Part shown: positions 19,170 to 27,448 of the stretch, one piece after another | Numbering within the stretch: the first letter of the stretch is position 1 | Layout of the letters: each line of letters opens with the position of its first letter | Origin: Mycobacterium sp. JS623 | GTDB taxonomy: Bacteria; Actinomycetota; Actinomycetes; Mycobacteriales; Mycobacteriaceae | DNA: 64,000 bases | NCBI RefSeq assembly: GCF_000328565.1 | Contig: NC_019957.1 | Coordinates: 248,001 to 312,000 of the forward strand | Direction of reading: 5' to 3' | The notes under the pieces: generated by a model | What the model saw: the letters and a program-made list of their open reading frames with translations, nothing else | Databases searched by the model: none | Told to the model about the DNA's origin: nothing | Translations under genes and position numbers: made by a program

Positions 19170-21094
19170 GCAGACCGAAACACTTCGACGGCCAAACCCA
19201 CTGGGACATCTGGGATTCCACCCGCGGCACCCAGGGCCTGGCGCAACCGGGGTGGGCGATGCCCTCGGACCCCACCCGCTACATCGGCCAGGACGATCCC
19301 TACTGGACCGCGGCGCTGTACAACGCTCGCCACGCCTACGGCGATCCGAACATCCACTACGACACCGACAACGCCAGCCGGCAGCGTCACCTCGTGTTCG
19401 GCGATCAGACGCCGCTGCCCACAGACGCGACGGTCGTCTACCACGACTCGTCGACCAAGCAGAACTGGGCCCAAAACGACGACGGCACAGTCGCTCTCGT
19501 CGGCCCGGACGGAATAACGGGCCCGCCGATGGCTCCGGCCGGCTACCGTAAGGTCGGCTCGGGCTACGCCCCCATCGACGCTCACGGCCAACAGATCGCA
19601 CCTCAGGTCGGTGGAGTTCCTAGCAGCGACAACGGTTTTCACACCAATCCGGCGACGGGGGTGCTGACCCCGAAGAACGCCGACGGCGCCTACTTCACGC
19701 TGGGGCCCGACGGTAAGAAGTCGTTCTTCGACAAGGACGGTCACCCGATCACCGAGGACCAGTACACCAAGGGCAGCGCTTCGCCGGCGCCGGATCCGGC
19801 TCTGGCCACCGACGAGCAGCAGTCCGGCAAGGCCGCCGACGCCGTCGGCAAATTGCAGGGCGAGCTCAAGAAGAAGTATTCGTCGATCAGTGAGGCCGAG
19901 GAGAAGCTGTCGGAGGTGCTGCTCAGCGCCCACGCGGCCAGCGCCGCCGGGCAGCGACGACTGGGCGAGATTCAAACCAAGATCATCGACGCGGTCAACA
20001 ACACGGCGATGTCGATCGACACCCCCGCCGGTGAGCGGTCGTTTCTAACGTTCCTGCACAGTCAGGTCGGCGCGATCAACGACCTGGTGACCTCCGGCAG
20101 CCTTACGGCCGACGACCAGGCCAAGACCACGCAGGCGCTCTCGAAGCTCTACGCGGTCGACGACTCGGGTGCCGACGCGACCGAATCCTCAACTGCGCCA
20201 ACGCCACCCGTTGCGGCGGCCCCACCGGAGGCCGAGCCGACGGATGCCGGACTGGGCTCTGCGGAGCCGATGCCCGACCCGTCGTTGTCCGATGTGCTCG
20301 GCGGGGTCCCCTTGGGCACAGGGATGGGTGCCGATCCGTTGTCGTCGCTGGGCTCGCTGCCCGGTGCCCTCGGCGGCCTGGGCGGGGCACCGGGCACACC
20401 GCTGGACGGGCTCGGGGGACTGGCGGGGGCGATCGCGCCGCTGGCCGGGCTGGCTTCGCAGGCCGGCGACCACGGTAGTGACCGCTCCCCAGATGCCGTC
20501 CAGAAGACCGACGACAGCACTGGCACACCCCGAGAAGCCAAGGACGGCAAGGAAACTGGCGGCGCCGCCGATAAGACGGAGCCGGTCGGCGAGGACCCTG
20601 CTGGGGCGGATCACGCCACCGGCGCACCCCCGGCGGCGGGGCCACCCCCGCCGTTGGCGCCGCCCGCGCCGCCGACGAGCACGGTGCGGCTACCCGACGG
20701 GTCCAGCGCCACTGCCCGCACCCCGGCGGCGGCCCAAGCCGTGACGGCCTATCTCGGCGGCGACACCGTGGACGCCGCCTACAGCAAGAACAATCTGGCG
20801 CTGCCGCCGCCGGGAACACCGGTGACCGACCCCGTGGATCCCAGCCAGCTGGCATGCGGGGACGTCGGCATCTTCAAAGACCACTACGTCGTGGCGCTGA
20901 GCTCGGTGAAGGCGCTGGCCAACGGACAGGTCGTCCCGCTGGGCTCGGTGGCGTCGAGCCCCGACTTCCTGGGCTGGATCGACCCGACCGCCACCGCGGC
21001 ACGTCCCCATCCCGCCCCGCCACCACCTGCTGTCCCGCCGTCGCCGGCCCCAGATGCCCTCGCCGACGCCGCATCAGCGGTCCCGGCAGGCTAG
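19166..21094 (+). CDS. Large secreted-type ESX-associated protein with Pro/Gly-rich middle
   Basis: 642 aa. The N-terminal 220 residues are a globular region with W/Y-rich motifs (HWDIWDSTRGTQG, DDPYWTAALYNARHAYG) and EXPERIMENTALLY unassigned function. A helical segment (about 215-325, KLQGELKKKYSSISEAEEKL, TAMSIDTPAGERSFLTFLHSQ) resembles helical ESX-substrate domains. A low-complexity Pro/Gly/Ala stretch (about 330-500) leads to a C-terminal globular domain (STVRLPDGSSATARTP, GDVGIFKDHYVVALSS). No signal peptide. It is part of a translationally coupled run and resembles Rv3899c-type proteins near ESX-2 (recalled, unverified). Confidence 0.6.
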   Translation: MSRPKHFDGQTHWDIWDSTRGTQGLAQPGWAMPSDPTRYIGQDDPYWTAALYNARHAYGDPNIHYDTDNASRQRHLVFGDQTPLPTDATVVYHDSSTKQNWAQNDDGTVALVGPDGITGPPMAPAGYRKVGSGYAPIDAHGQQIAPQVGGVPSSDNGFHTNPATGVLTPKNADGAYFTLGPDGKKSFFDKDGHPITEDQYTKGSASPAPDPALATDEQQSGKAADAVGKLQGELKKKYSSISEAEEKLSEVLLSAHAASAAGQRRLGEIQTKIIDAVNNTAMSIDTPAGERSFLTFLHSQVGAINDLVTSGSLTADDQAKTTQALSKLYAVDDSGADATESSTAPTPPVAAAPPEAEPTDAGLGSAEPMPDPSLSDVLGGVPLGTGMGADPLSSLGSLPGALGGLGGAPGTPLDGLGGLAGAIAPLAGLASQAGDHGSDRSPDAVQKTDDSTGTPREAKDGKETGGAADKTEPVGEDPAGADHATGAPPAAGPPPPLAPPAPPTSTVRLPDGSSATARTPAAAQAVTAYLGGDTVDAAYSKNNLALPPPGTPVTDPVDPSQLACGDVGIFKDHYVVALSSVKALANGQVVPLGSVASSPDFLGWIDPTATAARPHPAPPPPAVPPSPAPDALADAASAVPAG

Positions 21095-21134
21095 CGGACA
21101 GCGCACAATTAGTTGCAATGGAAGGAACCTGGAG

Positions 21135-21437
21135 ATGACCGAACCCATCCGCATCGACCCCGCCGTGCTGCGCGAGGTCGCCGCCAACCACGAGGACGTG
21201 GCCCGCATCATCGACGATGCACGCGAGGCCGGCGCCGACATCGCGGCCGCCGTGGACAGCTACGGTCCGATCATGCACCAGGTGAAAGCGGCCGTCGGTG
21301 ACCTGCTGGCCGACCGCGACACCGCCCTGGCCGACCACGCGGCGCGCCACCGGGCCGCCAGCGACGAGCTGCACCACGCCGTTCATACCTACATCAACAT
21401 GGACGACGAGAACGCGGCGACCCTGCGGAACCTGTGA
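21135..21437 (+). CDS. EspC-like small ESX substrate
   Basis: 100 aa, two-helix protein like EspC/DUF2580 proteins: IRIDPAVLREVAANHEDVARII, then a turn around SYGPIMHQ and a second helix. The C-terminus carries YINMD, a match to the type VII export motif Y-x3-D/E placed after the helical hairpin. RBS GGAACCTGGAG precedes the ATG. The stop overlaps the next GTG (GTGA). Probably secreted as a heterodimer, with the downstream EspB/PPE-like protein as the natural candidate partner. Confidence 0.65.
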   Translation: MTEPIRIDPAVLREVAANHEDVARIIDDAREAGADIAAAVDSYGPIMHQVKAAVGDLLADRDTALADHAARHRAASDELHHAVHTYINMDDENAATLRNL

Positions 21438-21748
21438 CCGACGACCCGGCCGCCCTGCCCGCCGCCGAGCGGGAGTACTCCGCGCACACCCCCGATGAGA
21501 TGGTGTGGGTGCGGGTGCTGGGCAGCGGCCGGGTGCTGGGGGTGCAGCTGGAGCCGCCGGTGATGCGTCGGCCGGGCAGCGAGATCGCCGCGGCCATCCA
21601 GGCCTGCGCCGACGTCGCCTACCTGGAGGGCCAGGTCGCGCTGCGCGCCGAGTTCGAGCAGCGCGGCGCACCCGCCGACGGGATCAGCTGGATGCCGACG
21701 GCCGCCGACCTCAACGAAGCCCGGGCGCGGTTGAGGAGCCTGCGGTGA
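21434..21748 (+). CDS. YbaB/EspL-like small protein, copy 1
   Basis: 104 aa. The core WVRVLGSGRVLGVQLEPPV followed by EIAAAIQACADVAYLEGQ is the beta-hairpin plus helix layout of YbaB-fold proteins; EspL in ESX-1 has this fold and acts in the cytosol to support substrates encoded beside it. Coupled at both ends by 4-bp overlaps to an EspC-like and an EspB/PPE-like gene. A chaperone-like role is inference. Confidence 0.5.
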   Translation: MTDDPAALPAAEREYSAHTPDEMVWVRVLGSGRVLGVQLEPPVMRRPGSEIAAAIQACADVAYLEGQVALRAEFEQRGAPADGISWMPTAADLNEARARLRSLR

Positions 21749-23388
21749 AGGTCGACGCGCCCGGTCTGGTGGCTGCCGCACAGCGGCTGCTCGACGCGGT
21801 CATCGCCGTCGGCGGCGCCGAGGTTCCGCACCCGCCGTTGGCGGCGGATGTGGCTTCGGTGGGTACCGCGGCGCGGTTGAGCGCCGCGGGCGGGGAGTTG
21901 GGCGCGGGGCTGGCCGCTCACGTGGCCGCGCTGATCGGCACCGTCGAGGCGCTGACGGGGACGGCCGCGGCGTTCGTGGCGATGGACGAGTTCAACAAGG
22001 CGCTGCTGGCGCTCACCGGTGGCCGCGCGTCCGGCCTGCCGGTGTCGGGGGTGTGGGCGCCACCGGCGCCGCCGGTGCCCCCCGATGTGCGGCTGCCGAT
22101 GCCACCGCCGATGACCGGTCCGCCCGAGGCGATTTCGGCGGCCGCGCACGCCGGTGACCCGTCGGCGGGGGAGATCTTCACCTCGGCCTGGTCGCAGCTG
22201 GCGGCCAGCGCGCATGACGGCGCCGACACGATCCGCGCAACGGTCGGTGCGCTACCCGAGTCGCTGGACGCGGAGGTGTCCACGCCTGCGGTGAGCGCTC
22301 ACCTGCTGGCCTTCGCCGACGGGTTGGACACCTACGCCGAGCGGGCACGCACCCTGGTGACGCAGGCGAGCGCGTATGCCGAGAATCAGGTGGCCGCGCG
22401 CCAGGCGATCCCCTCACCGGAGCAGCTGGCCACCGCCGACCAGAACGTGCGGATCATGCAGGCCAACAACATCGCCTCCGGTGGCAAATACGCTGCGCCG
22501 CTTGCGCAGGCGGTGGCCACCAAGACCCAGCTCAACAACCAGACGGTCACCGGCTACAGCGACTACCACGCGAACACCGACGCGGCGACGAGCGCCTCGG
22601 ATCCCGGCGATCCTGGTGGCGCTTCGGGCGCCGGTGGCGCGGCGGGCGAAGGTGTGGGGGGCTCTGGGAAGGATCCGGCCTCCGCGGGGTCGGCGGATCA
22701 GTCCGGGCAGATGGCCGGGCAGATGGCGCAGATGATTCCCACGGTGCTCGGCGCGGTCGGGGGCGTGGCTGGCGGCCTGCTGGGGGCGGTGACCAAGGCG
22801 CCAGAAGCGTTGATGCAGGCGGCATCTCAGGCTGCGCAGCAGGCCACCCAGGCGATGAAAGGGGTGGGCGAGCCCAAGCTCAATGCCGCCGGCGAAGTGC
22901 CGCACATGCCCGAAATGAGTGATGGCGCAGGCGGTTCGGGCGGCGGCGCCGGTGGAGGGGGTGCGGGTGTCAGCCCGGCCGGGGGGGCGGGGCCGTTGTC
23001 CGTGGCGCCGACCACGGGTGCACCGTCGACACCGGCTGTGGAGCCCGCTGGGGCCTCCGGGCCGCCGTCGGCGCTCGGGCCCGCCGGAGGCGGTGTGTCG
23101 GGGATGCCGATGGGCATGCCGATGGGTGGGATGGGCGGCCTCGGCGGTGTTGGCGGTCAGGGCGGCGGCGATAAGAGTGAGGCGGGTCGGCCGAAAAAGA
23201 TTGCCGGACGCGATATTCCGCACACCGAGGACGTCACCGGACGCGTCGACACGAACCGGCTGGCGGCCGCGGCGGCCGCGACTCGGGGAAGGTCGTCGGA
23301 CGGCCCCGATGACGACGACCCGCCGGGCAAAGCCGAACAGGTGGTGCGGCAGCGCATCGTCACCCGACCCCCCGAGGAGCCGACGTGA
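21745..23388 (+). CDS. EspB/PPE-like ESX substrate
   Basis: 547 aa from the GTG at 21745 that overlaps the previous stop. Residues 1-110 and 140-290 are helical (ERARTLVTQASAYAENQVAARQ, MQANNIASGGKYAAPLAQAV), like the PE/PPE-type fold of EspB. The remainder is Gly/Ala/Pro-rich with GMPMGMPMGGMGGLGG and a charged tail. No WxG or canonical PPE motif at the N-terminus. Flanked by YbaB-like genes on both sides, as espB is by espL in ESX-1. The last 80 bp are duplicated at 25514. Confidence 0.6.
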   Translation: MKVDAPGLVAAAQRLLDAVIAVGGAEVPHPPLAADVASVGTAARLSAAGGELGAGLAAHVAALIGTVEALTGTAAAFVAMDEFNKALLALTGGRASGLPVSGVWAPPAPPVPPDVRLPMPPPMTGPPEAISAAAHAGDPSAGEIFTSAWSQLAASAHDGADTIRATVGALPESLDAEVSTPAVSAHLLAFADGLDTYAERARTLVTQASAYAENQVAARQAIPSPEQLATADQNVRIMQANNIASGGKYAAPLAQAVATKTQLNNQTVTGYSDYHANTDAATSASDPGDPGGASGAGGAAGEGVGGSGKDPASAGSADQSGQMAGQMAQMIPTVLGAVGGVAGGLLGAVTKAPEALMQAASQAAQQATQAMKGVGEPKLNAAGEVPHMPEMSDGAGGSGGGAGGGGAGVSPAGGAGPLSVAPTTGAPSTPAVEPAGASGPPSALGPAGGGVSGMPMGMPMGGMGGLGGVGGQGGGDKSEAGRPKKIAGRDIPHTEDVTGRVDTNRLAAAAAATRGRSSDGPDDDDPPGKAEQVVRQRIVTRPPEEPT

Positions 23389-23696
23389 GTCACGACGCGT
23401 CGGGCTTCGACGACATGGACGATGCCGAGAAGGTCAAGTTCAGCCAGGAAGAATCCGCGGCCACCCTCGCCCGCCTCGACAAGCTGCTCGCCGATCTCGA
23501 TGGCCTGCGCGCCACGGTCGAGGACCCCGACGGGTACATCTCGTTCGCCTTGGGATTCGACGGACGACTGCTGGACTTGAAGATCGCCGACGCCGTCGGG
23601 TACGTGATGACCAACCTCGAACTCGAAGCCCGGCTCAACCGGTTGATCGCGGCCGGGGAAGACGGGGTGGATCAAATGCGGGCGGAGCTGTTCTGA
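23385..23696 (+). CDS. YbaB/EspL-like small protein, copy 2
   Basis: 103 aa. Helix (AEKVKFSQEESAATLARLDKLLADLDGL), beta segment (YISFALGFDGRLLDLKIADAV), helix (NLELEARLNRLIAAGED): the classic YbaB layout. GTG start overlaps the upstream stop (GTGA). The first 60 bp are repeated at 25590-25650. Likely cytosolic helper of the upstream EspB/PPE-like substrate. Confidence 0.55.
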   Translation: MSHDASGFDDMDDAEKVKFSQEESAATLARLDKLLADLDGLRATVEDPDGYISFALGFDGRLLDLKIADAVGYVMTNLELEARLNRLIAAGEDGVDQMRAELF

Positions 23697-23746
23697 GGGG
23701 TGGGTGGTCACGCTTGCGTGGTACCGATGGTCCGTATCGTGTGTTC

Positions 23747-23998
23747 GTGGGGAAGAACACGCGGCTCAGTCTCAACGAGCACTACAGCGCCTTTATCGAC
23801 GGCGAGGTCGCCGCGGGCCGCTACCGGTCGGCCAGCGCGGTGGTGCAGTCCGCGTTGCGGCTACTCGAAGACCGCGGAACCCGCTTGCGAGCTGTACGCG
23901 AAGCCCTCGACGCCGGCGAAAGCAGCGGCATCTCAATACCGTTCGACTTCGACGAGTTCGTGGAGCGCAAGCGCAACCAGGTGTCCGGCGGTCGGTGA
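23747..23998 (+). CDS. ParD-type antitoxin, apparently without its ParE toxin
   Basis: 83 aa. GKNTRLSLNEHYSAFIDGEVAAGRYRSASAVVQSALRLLEDR is a typical ParD ribbon-helix-helix N-terminus; the tail LREALDAGESSG-type segment (REALDAGESSGISIPFDFDEF) binds ParE in known pairs. Start GTG-23747; GTG-23741 is also possible. Immediately downstream, where parE should overlap, no frame shows ParE features. Orphan antitoxin. Confidence 0.7.
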   Translation: MGKNTRLSLNEHYSAFIDGEVAAGRYRSASAVVQSALRLLEDRGTRLRAVREALDAGESSGISIPFDFDEFVERKRNQVSGGR

Positions 23999-24243
23999 CC
24001 GGAGCTCCCCCGGCGGGCTCGGACGGCAGAGAGCCAGCGCGGTGCGCGTCTTACGTAGTAGCTGTGATGCGAAGCCGTGCGACGCGGCCCACGCAGCCCG
24101 GCGTTGCGGTTCCCTCGAAGGCATTGCGGCAGCAGATGATCGCGGTTCGCGCACTCGGCGAACATCGGCGGAATCTTTGCCTTTTCCACTACCGACTGTT
24201 GCCCCCTGTGATATGCCTACCGCGCAGCCCGAGATGAGGAGTC

Positions 24244-24339
24244 GTCATGGCAACAGTTCGCCCCTACGCCGCCACCGGGATCGCGATAACGGGTGCCGCC
24301 TTCGACATCGCCGCTGAAGCGTGGCGCTGCGAACGTTAG
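24244..24339 (+). pseudogene. Truncated start of a mycobacterial membrane/secreted protein
   Basis: A 31-codon frame MATVRPYAATGIAITGAAF with a good AGGAG box six bases upstream. The opening VRPYxxTGIAxxGA is a common start of mycobacterial exported proteins. The frame ends quickly, so this is probably a truncated remnant. The surrounding 24000-24430 holds no other gene. Confidence 0.35.
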
Positions 24340-24429
24340 TGGTTCGCCCCTCCAAAAGCAGCACCATCAGGCTGACTAGTGAGTGAGATGGGCATAGGGC
24401 AGTGCGCTCAAACGACGCTCAGCGTTCGG

Positions 24430-24924
24430 CTATAAGCACTCTCCGTTATGAATCATGAAGCACTTCTCACATCGCGATTCGGGCCGTTCGGGGCGAGATT
24501 GGTCGTTAGCGCCTAGGCGGACATCGCCGAGGGGTGTCATCCTGACGTTGGGGTTGAGGGCGCGCAGCTGAGTCAGGCGAGTGCTGATGTGCTGACGCAG
24601 TTCAGGAGAGCGTGGGTAGTTGAGTAACTCGCGATAGAGGTTGGACTGCTCCTCAGCCTCGGATGGCGCGGTGACGAGTTCGTCGTTCAGAGTCAGCCGC
24701 ACGATCCTGCGCACGGCTGCGATGCTGTCGGCCCGGATGGATTCCTTTGCGGCGTGAGCTTCTTGCGCCATCTCACCGTCGGTGAGGCCACGTCGCATGC
24801 CGAGCAGAACCTTGGCGAAGCGCGTACGCGGATGCTCGGTGAGGATCAGCTCAATCTCCGCCCGGAATGGGTTCGGCTCAGCCATCATTTCAGCGGCGCC
24901 CACACACAGTTTCGTCGTATTCAC
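24430..24924 (-). CDS. Unrecognised protein coupled to a small HTH gene; C-terminal Cys motif
   Basis: 164 aa. Mostly helical (RFAKVLLGMRRGLTDGEMAQEA, AVRRIVRLTLNDELV), with a region resembling an HTH (GLTDGEMAQEAHAAKESIRADSIAAVRR) and a terminal CEKCFMIHNGEC that could bind zinc. The GTG at 24924 overlaps the stop of the HTH gene (GTGA), giving translational coupling. Function unknown; the pair looks like a small self-regulated cassette. Confidence 0.5.
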   Translation of the reverse strand: MNTTKLCVGAAEMMAEPNPFRAEIELILTEHPRTRFAKVLLGMRRGLTDGEMAQEAHAAKESIRADSIAAVRRIVRLTLNDELVTAPSEAEEQSNLYRELLNYPRSPELRQHISTRLTQLRALNPNVRMTPLGDVRLGANDQSRPERPESRCEKCFMIHNGECL

Positions 24925-25109
24925 AGCTTGCCCAGCCACTTTCGTATCGTCATCCGATTTACCCCAAGAATCTGTGCGAGGTCAACCTCGGTTACGCCGT
25001 CGCGGTGAGCTGCGATGGCGGCGTCCTTCGCGGCTGTCATGGCTAAGTCGAGCTGGCGTCGCGCCTTGGCTACATCGCTTGAGGCCTTCTTGAGTGCGCT
25101 CATGTCCAT
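24921..25109 (-). CDS. Small HTH DNA-binding protein
   Basis: 62 aa. A helical start (DMSALKKASSDVAKARRQLDLAM) is followed by an HTH at the C-terminus, EVDLAQILGVNRMTIRKWLGKL. The ATG at 25109 was preferred to the open frame upstream because a strong palindrome sits directly before it. Likely autoregulator of its operon with the 164-aa partner. Confidence 0.6.
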   Translation of the reverse strand: MDMSALKKASSDVAKARRQLDLAMTAAKDAAIAAHRDGVTEVDLAQILGVNRMTIRKWLGKL

Positions 25110-25118
25110 GTATACAAC

Positions 25119-25137
25119 TATACACGTTGCGTGTATA
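25119..25137. promoter_or_regulatory. Operator-like palindrome before the small HTH gene
   Basis: TATACAC-gttgc-GTGTATA is a perfect 7+7 inverted repeat; an overlapping TGTATA-caac-TATACA repeat lies at 25109-25124. Both are close to the start codon at 25109, an arrangement suited to autorepression by the small HTH protein. Confidence 0.5.
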
Positions 25138-25237
25138 GCAGTCAACACGCGACCGACAGCTCGGCCGGAGAGCAGTGGCCGAGCGCCTGGTGTAATCTCG
25201 GCCTCTTCGCCATTGCGGAGTCCCGAAGGAGGCTGAT

Positions 25238-25513
25238 GTGCCTACCTACGACATCGAAGTCACCCGCGACGGCCGCTGGTGGATGATTACCGTTGCAGGA
25301 CTAGACGGCTATGTGGCCGCGGACGGCTCGGTCAACATCGGTGACACCACTCAAGCCCGCTTCCGGACCGAGATTGAAGACATGGCCCGCGATTACATAG
25401 CCACAGTGACAAACACACCCGTCGACGACATCGAGGTACAGCGCGTCGACACCAGCCGGCTCGCCGTCGGGCCGCCGCTCGCGGACACACCCGGAAGCTC
25501 CTGCCGGCTTTGA
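25238..25513 (+). CDS. HicB-like small protein
   Basis: 91 aa. YDIEVTRDGRWWMITVAGLDGYV and EIEDMARDYIATVTNTPVDDIEV have the pattern of small actinobacterial HicB-like proteins (degenerate RNase H fold). RBS GAAGGAGG precedes the GTG. No HicA-like partner is visible on either side. The last ~15 codons run into the duplicated segment boundary, so the C-terminus may be altered. Confidence 0.55.
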   Translation: MPTYDIEVTRDGRWWMITVAGLDGYVAADGSVNIGDTTQARFRTEIEDMARDYIATVTNTPVDDIEVQRVDTSRLAVGPPLADTPGSSCRL

Positions 25514-25650
25514 CCATGACGATCCGCCGGCCAAGGCCGATCAGGTGGTGCGGCGGCGCATCGTCACCCGGCCCCCTGAGGAGCCGACGTGACTCTCGAC
25601 GCGTCCGGCTTCGACGACATGGCCGACGCGGAGAAGGTCAAGTTCAGCCA
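25514..25650 (+). repeat. Partial duplicate of the EspB-like 3' end and YbaB-like 5' start
   Basis: This segment is closely similar to 23308-23446: it encodes KADQVVRRRIVTRPPEEPT, the GTGA stop/start overlap and then LDASGFDDMADAEKVKFS, and stops at CAGCCA. The fused frame carries on for ~25 unrelated codons to 25737. The two copies are direct repeats around the ParD/HTH/HicB cassette. 25651-25828 holds nothing else identifiable. Confidence 0.8.
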
Positions 25651-25828
25651 CACGGTCAGCCCTGATGGCCTCAGACTTCTTGACCGTGACCGGATAGCTC
25701 TTGTAGCACAACGTACGCCAGCCGCAGCTGATCGATGATTAGCCCGGCTGTAGAGCCTTGTAGCTGAGTCGATCAGATTTGTGTATCCAGCGACGGCATG
25801 ATGCTCGCCCGTGGACAGATGGCTACGC

Positions 25829-26944
25829 CTAGCGGCGTAGTGGAACCGAGGTGGCTCTGACGTCGGATGGATGGGAAAGGTAGCCCGCCGATTGCAGGTA
25901 CATTCTCAGCGACTCAAGCGCCAACTCCGCGTGCGCACGCGGACCTTGAGTAACACCAAGGATTTCCAAGCGATTAGCGTAGTCTCCATCGGAGTCTCGC
26001 AGAGGGAGTTCGATGTACGGTGTGAGGCCGTAGGCGGATCGGCGGAATAAAATATGTATCGGCATCTCCGACCCACTGGACTCCGATGACGGTGTGGGGT
26101 CGATTGCTGGGTAGTCCATCCGTTTCGCATACTTGTTCTTCTCAATCTCCCCCATCCGTCGAAGATGGCTGCGCAAATCGACAAGACCAATAAGGCGCCA
26201 CTCCCGCTCCTCTGCAAAAGTGGGATGCTTGAAGCATAGGTAGTACTCAAGCATTGCGGTCTGCAACGCTGACAGCGCGTAGAACCGAAGAGGACCGTGC
26301 GTTGGGATCTCGTCAGCCGGGATCTCGTCGGCCAAACTTCGAGCGACCCGGAGCCATTGATTTGCGCTCTCTCGCACAAGATTTCGCTGCAACGTCTCAT
26401 CATAGATGACTCTCCGCAGCGTCGCGTCGTGCGATCCTGAGTCATCTGAATACCGACGCAGATCCAATCCGAGTGAGACACTTCCGTCATCACTTTGCCC
26501 GTATCCATGCCACTGCGAGAGCAGGTCGTCGACCTCACAGAAGCACGCAATGAACGGCACGACGTTTTCGAAGACCCCCGTCGTCAGGCGCTCGCGGTCC
26601 GCGAGGGGTCCGATGAACCTCTGAGCGGTCGCCTCTTTCAGCACTGCCTGGATCTCTTCTTCGATGAGATCTCTCGCGTACGAAAGTTCGGAAGAGTCGT
26701 TCATGAAACGCACATCCGATGCCCAGATGCACTGCGCGCCTACAATTCCACGCATGCCATCCACGGTCGTGTAATGATAGAGCCGGTCTGGGGGGCTGCC
26801 TTGCAGTTCCCGCCATGCGTCTTTCTGCTCGGAGTGCGCCTTTTCGAAGCGTGCCTTGATCTCGTTTCTATCTTGCGCCGCGGCGGCCGCGCTTCTCGCG
26901 AATGGGGTCGTCTTGTCTCGCACAACGCTCCACGGTAGAACCAC
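25829..26944 (-). CDS. DUF2971-family protein
   Basis: 371 aa. Hallmarks of DUF2971: RLYHYTTVDGMRGIV near 55, WASDVRFMNDSSELSYA, then FIACFCEVDDLLSQWHGYGQ and a late FAEEREWRLIG. The ordered H-Y, aromatic and E elements recall ADP-ribosyltransferase folds, but no activity is established to my knowledge. GTG-26944 start. Codon use is less GC-biased than in the ESX genes, suggesting transfer. DUF2971 genes often occur in accessory islands. Confidence 0.75.
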   Translation of the reverse strand: MVLPWSVVRDKTTPFARSAAAAAQDRNEIKARFEKAHSEQKDAWRELQGSPPDRLYHYTTVDGMRGIVGAQCIWASDVRFMNDSSELSYARDLIEEEIQAVLKEATAQRFIGPLADRERLTTGVFENVVPFIACFCEVDDLLSQWHGYGQSDDGSVSLGLDLRRYSDDSGSHDATLRRVIYDETLQRNLVRESANQWLRVARSLADEIPADEIPTHGPLRFYALSALQTAMLEYYLCFKHPTFAEEREWRLIGLVDLRSHLRRMGEIEKNKYAKRMDYPAIDPTPSSESSGSEMPIHILFRRSAYGLTPYIELPLRDSDGDYANRLEILGVTQGPRAHAELALESLRMYLQSAGYLSHPSDVRATSVPLRR

Positions 26945-27448
26945 TCCGCCGCTTTTGGTTCAGTCGTACCCGGTGTGTCCGACCTCAACGCTCGACTGCG
27001 CCCGCCGTCGCGCCGTCCCGATCAACGCTGGCGAGCGCTGATGGGGCGCGCCAGCCCAGCCGGTCACATTCCAGTGCCCGGCACAGGTGGCGGTGCACCT
27101 CTTGACTGCTCGGGGGAGACTTGGCCGTTGGTGTATGGATTGGCATCAGGTCAGGATTCGACTCGCTTGAGCACGCTACGAGTCCCCAAATCCGGCTCGA
27201 TAGATAAGTGCGCTCGCCAACACCGTTTCCAAGCCACTGGAAGTCTTGCCAAACAGGATTGTGATGGCCCCGCGTAAATACGTTGCCAGCGCTCCCGATG
27301 GCCGAAATCCGTCGTCTATGTTGGTTTTTCACGCCCAATCCCATTTCACCGATAGCCGACGCAGTCCGCGTAGCGCAAGAGCACATCGAGATAGTGAAAC
27401 ACGCCGGCTACGGTTACACCGAAATCTGAATCGACAGAGGTGCATACA
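26945..27448. other. Intergenic region without a clear gene
   Basis: Divergent promoter region between the DUF2971 and protease genes. Open frames here have poor composition and no recognisable family. Base composition is lower in GC than the ESX regions. Confidence 0.4.

Noticed and set aside
26985..27386. 133-codon minus-strand frame between DUF2971 and protease
   Set aside because: No hydrophobic or domain pattern; overlaps the likely promoter region of both genes.
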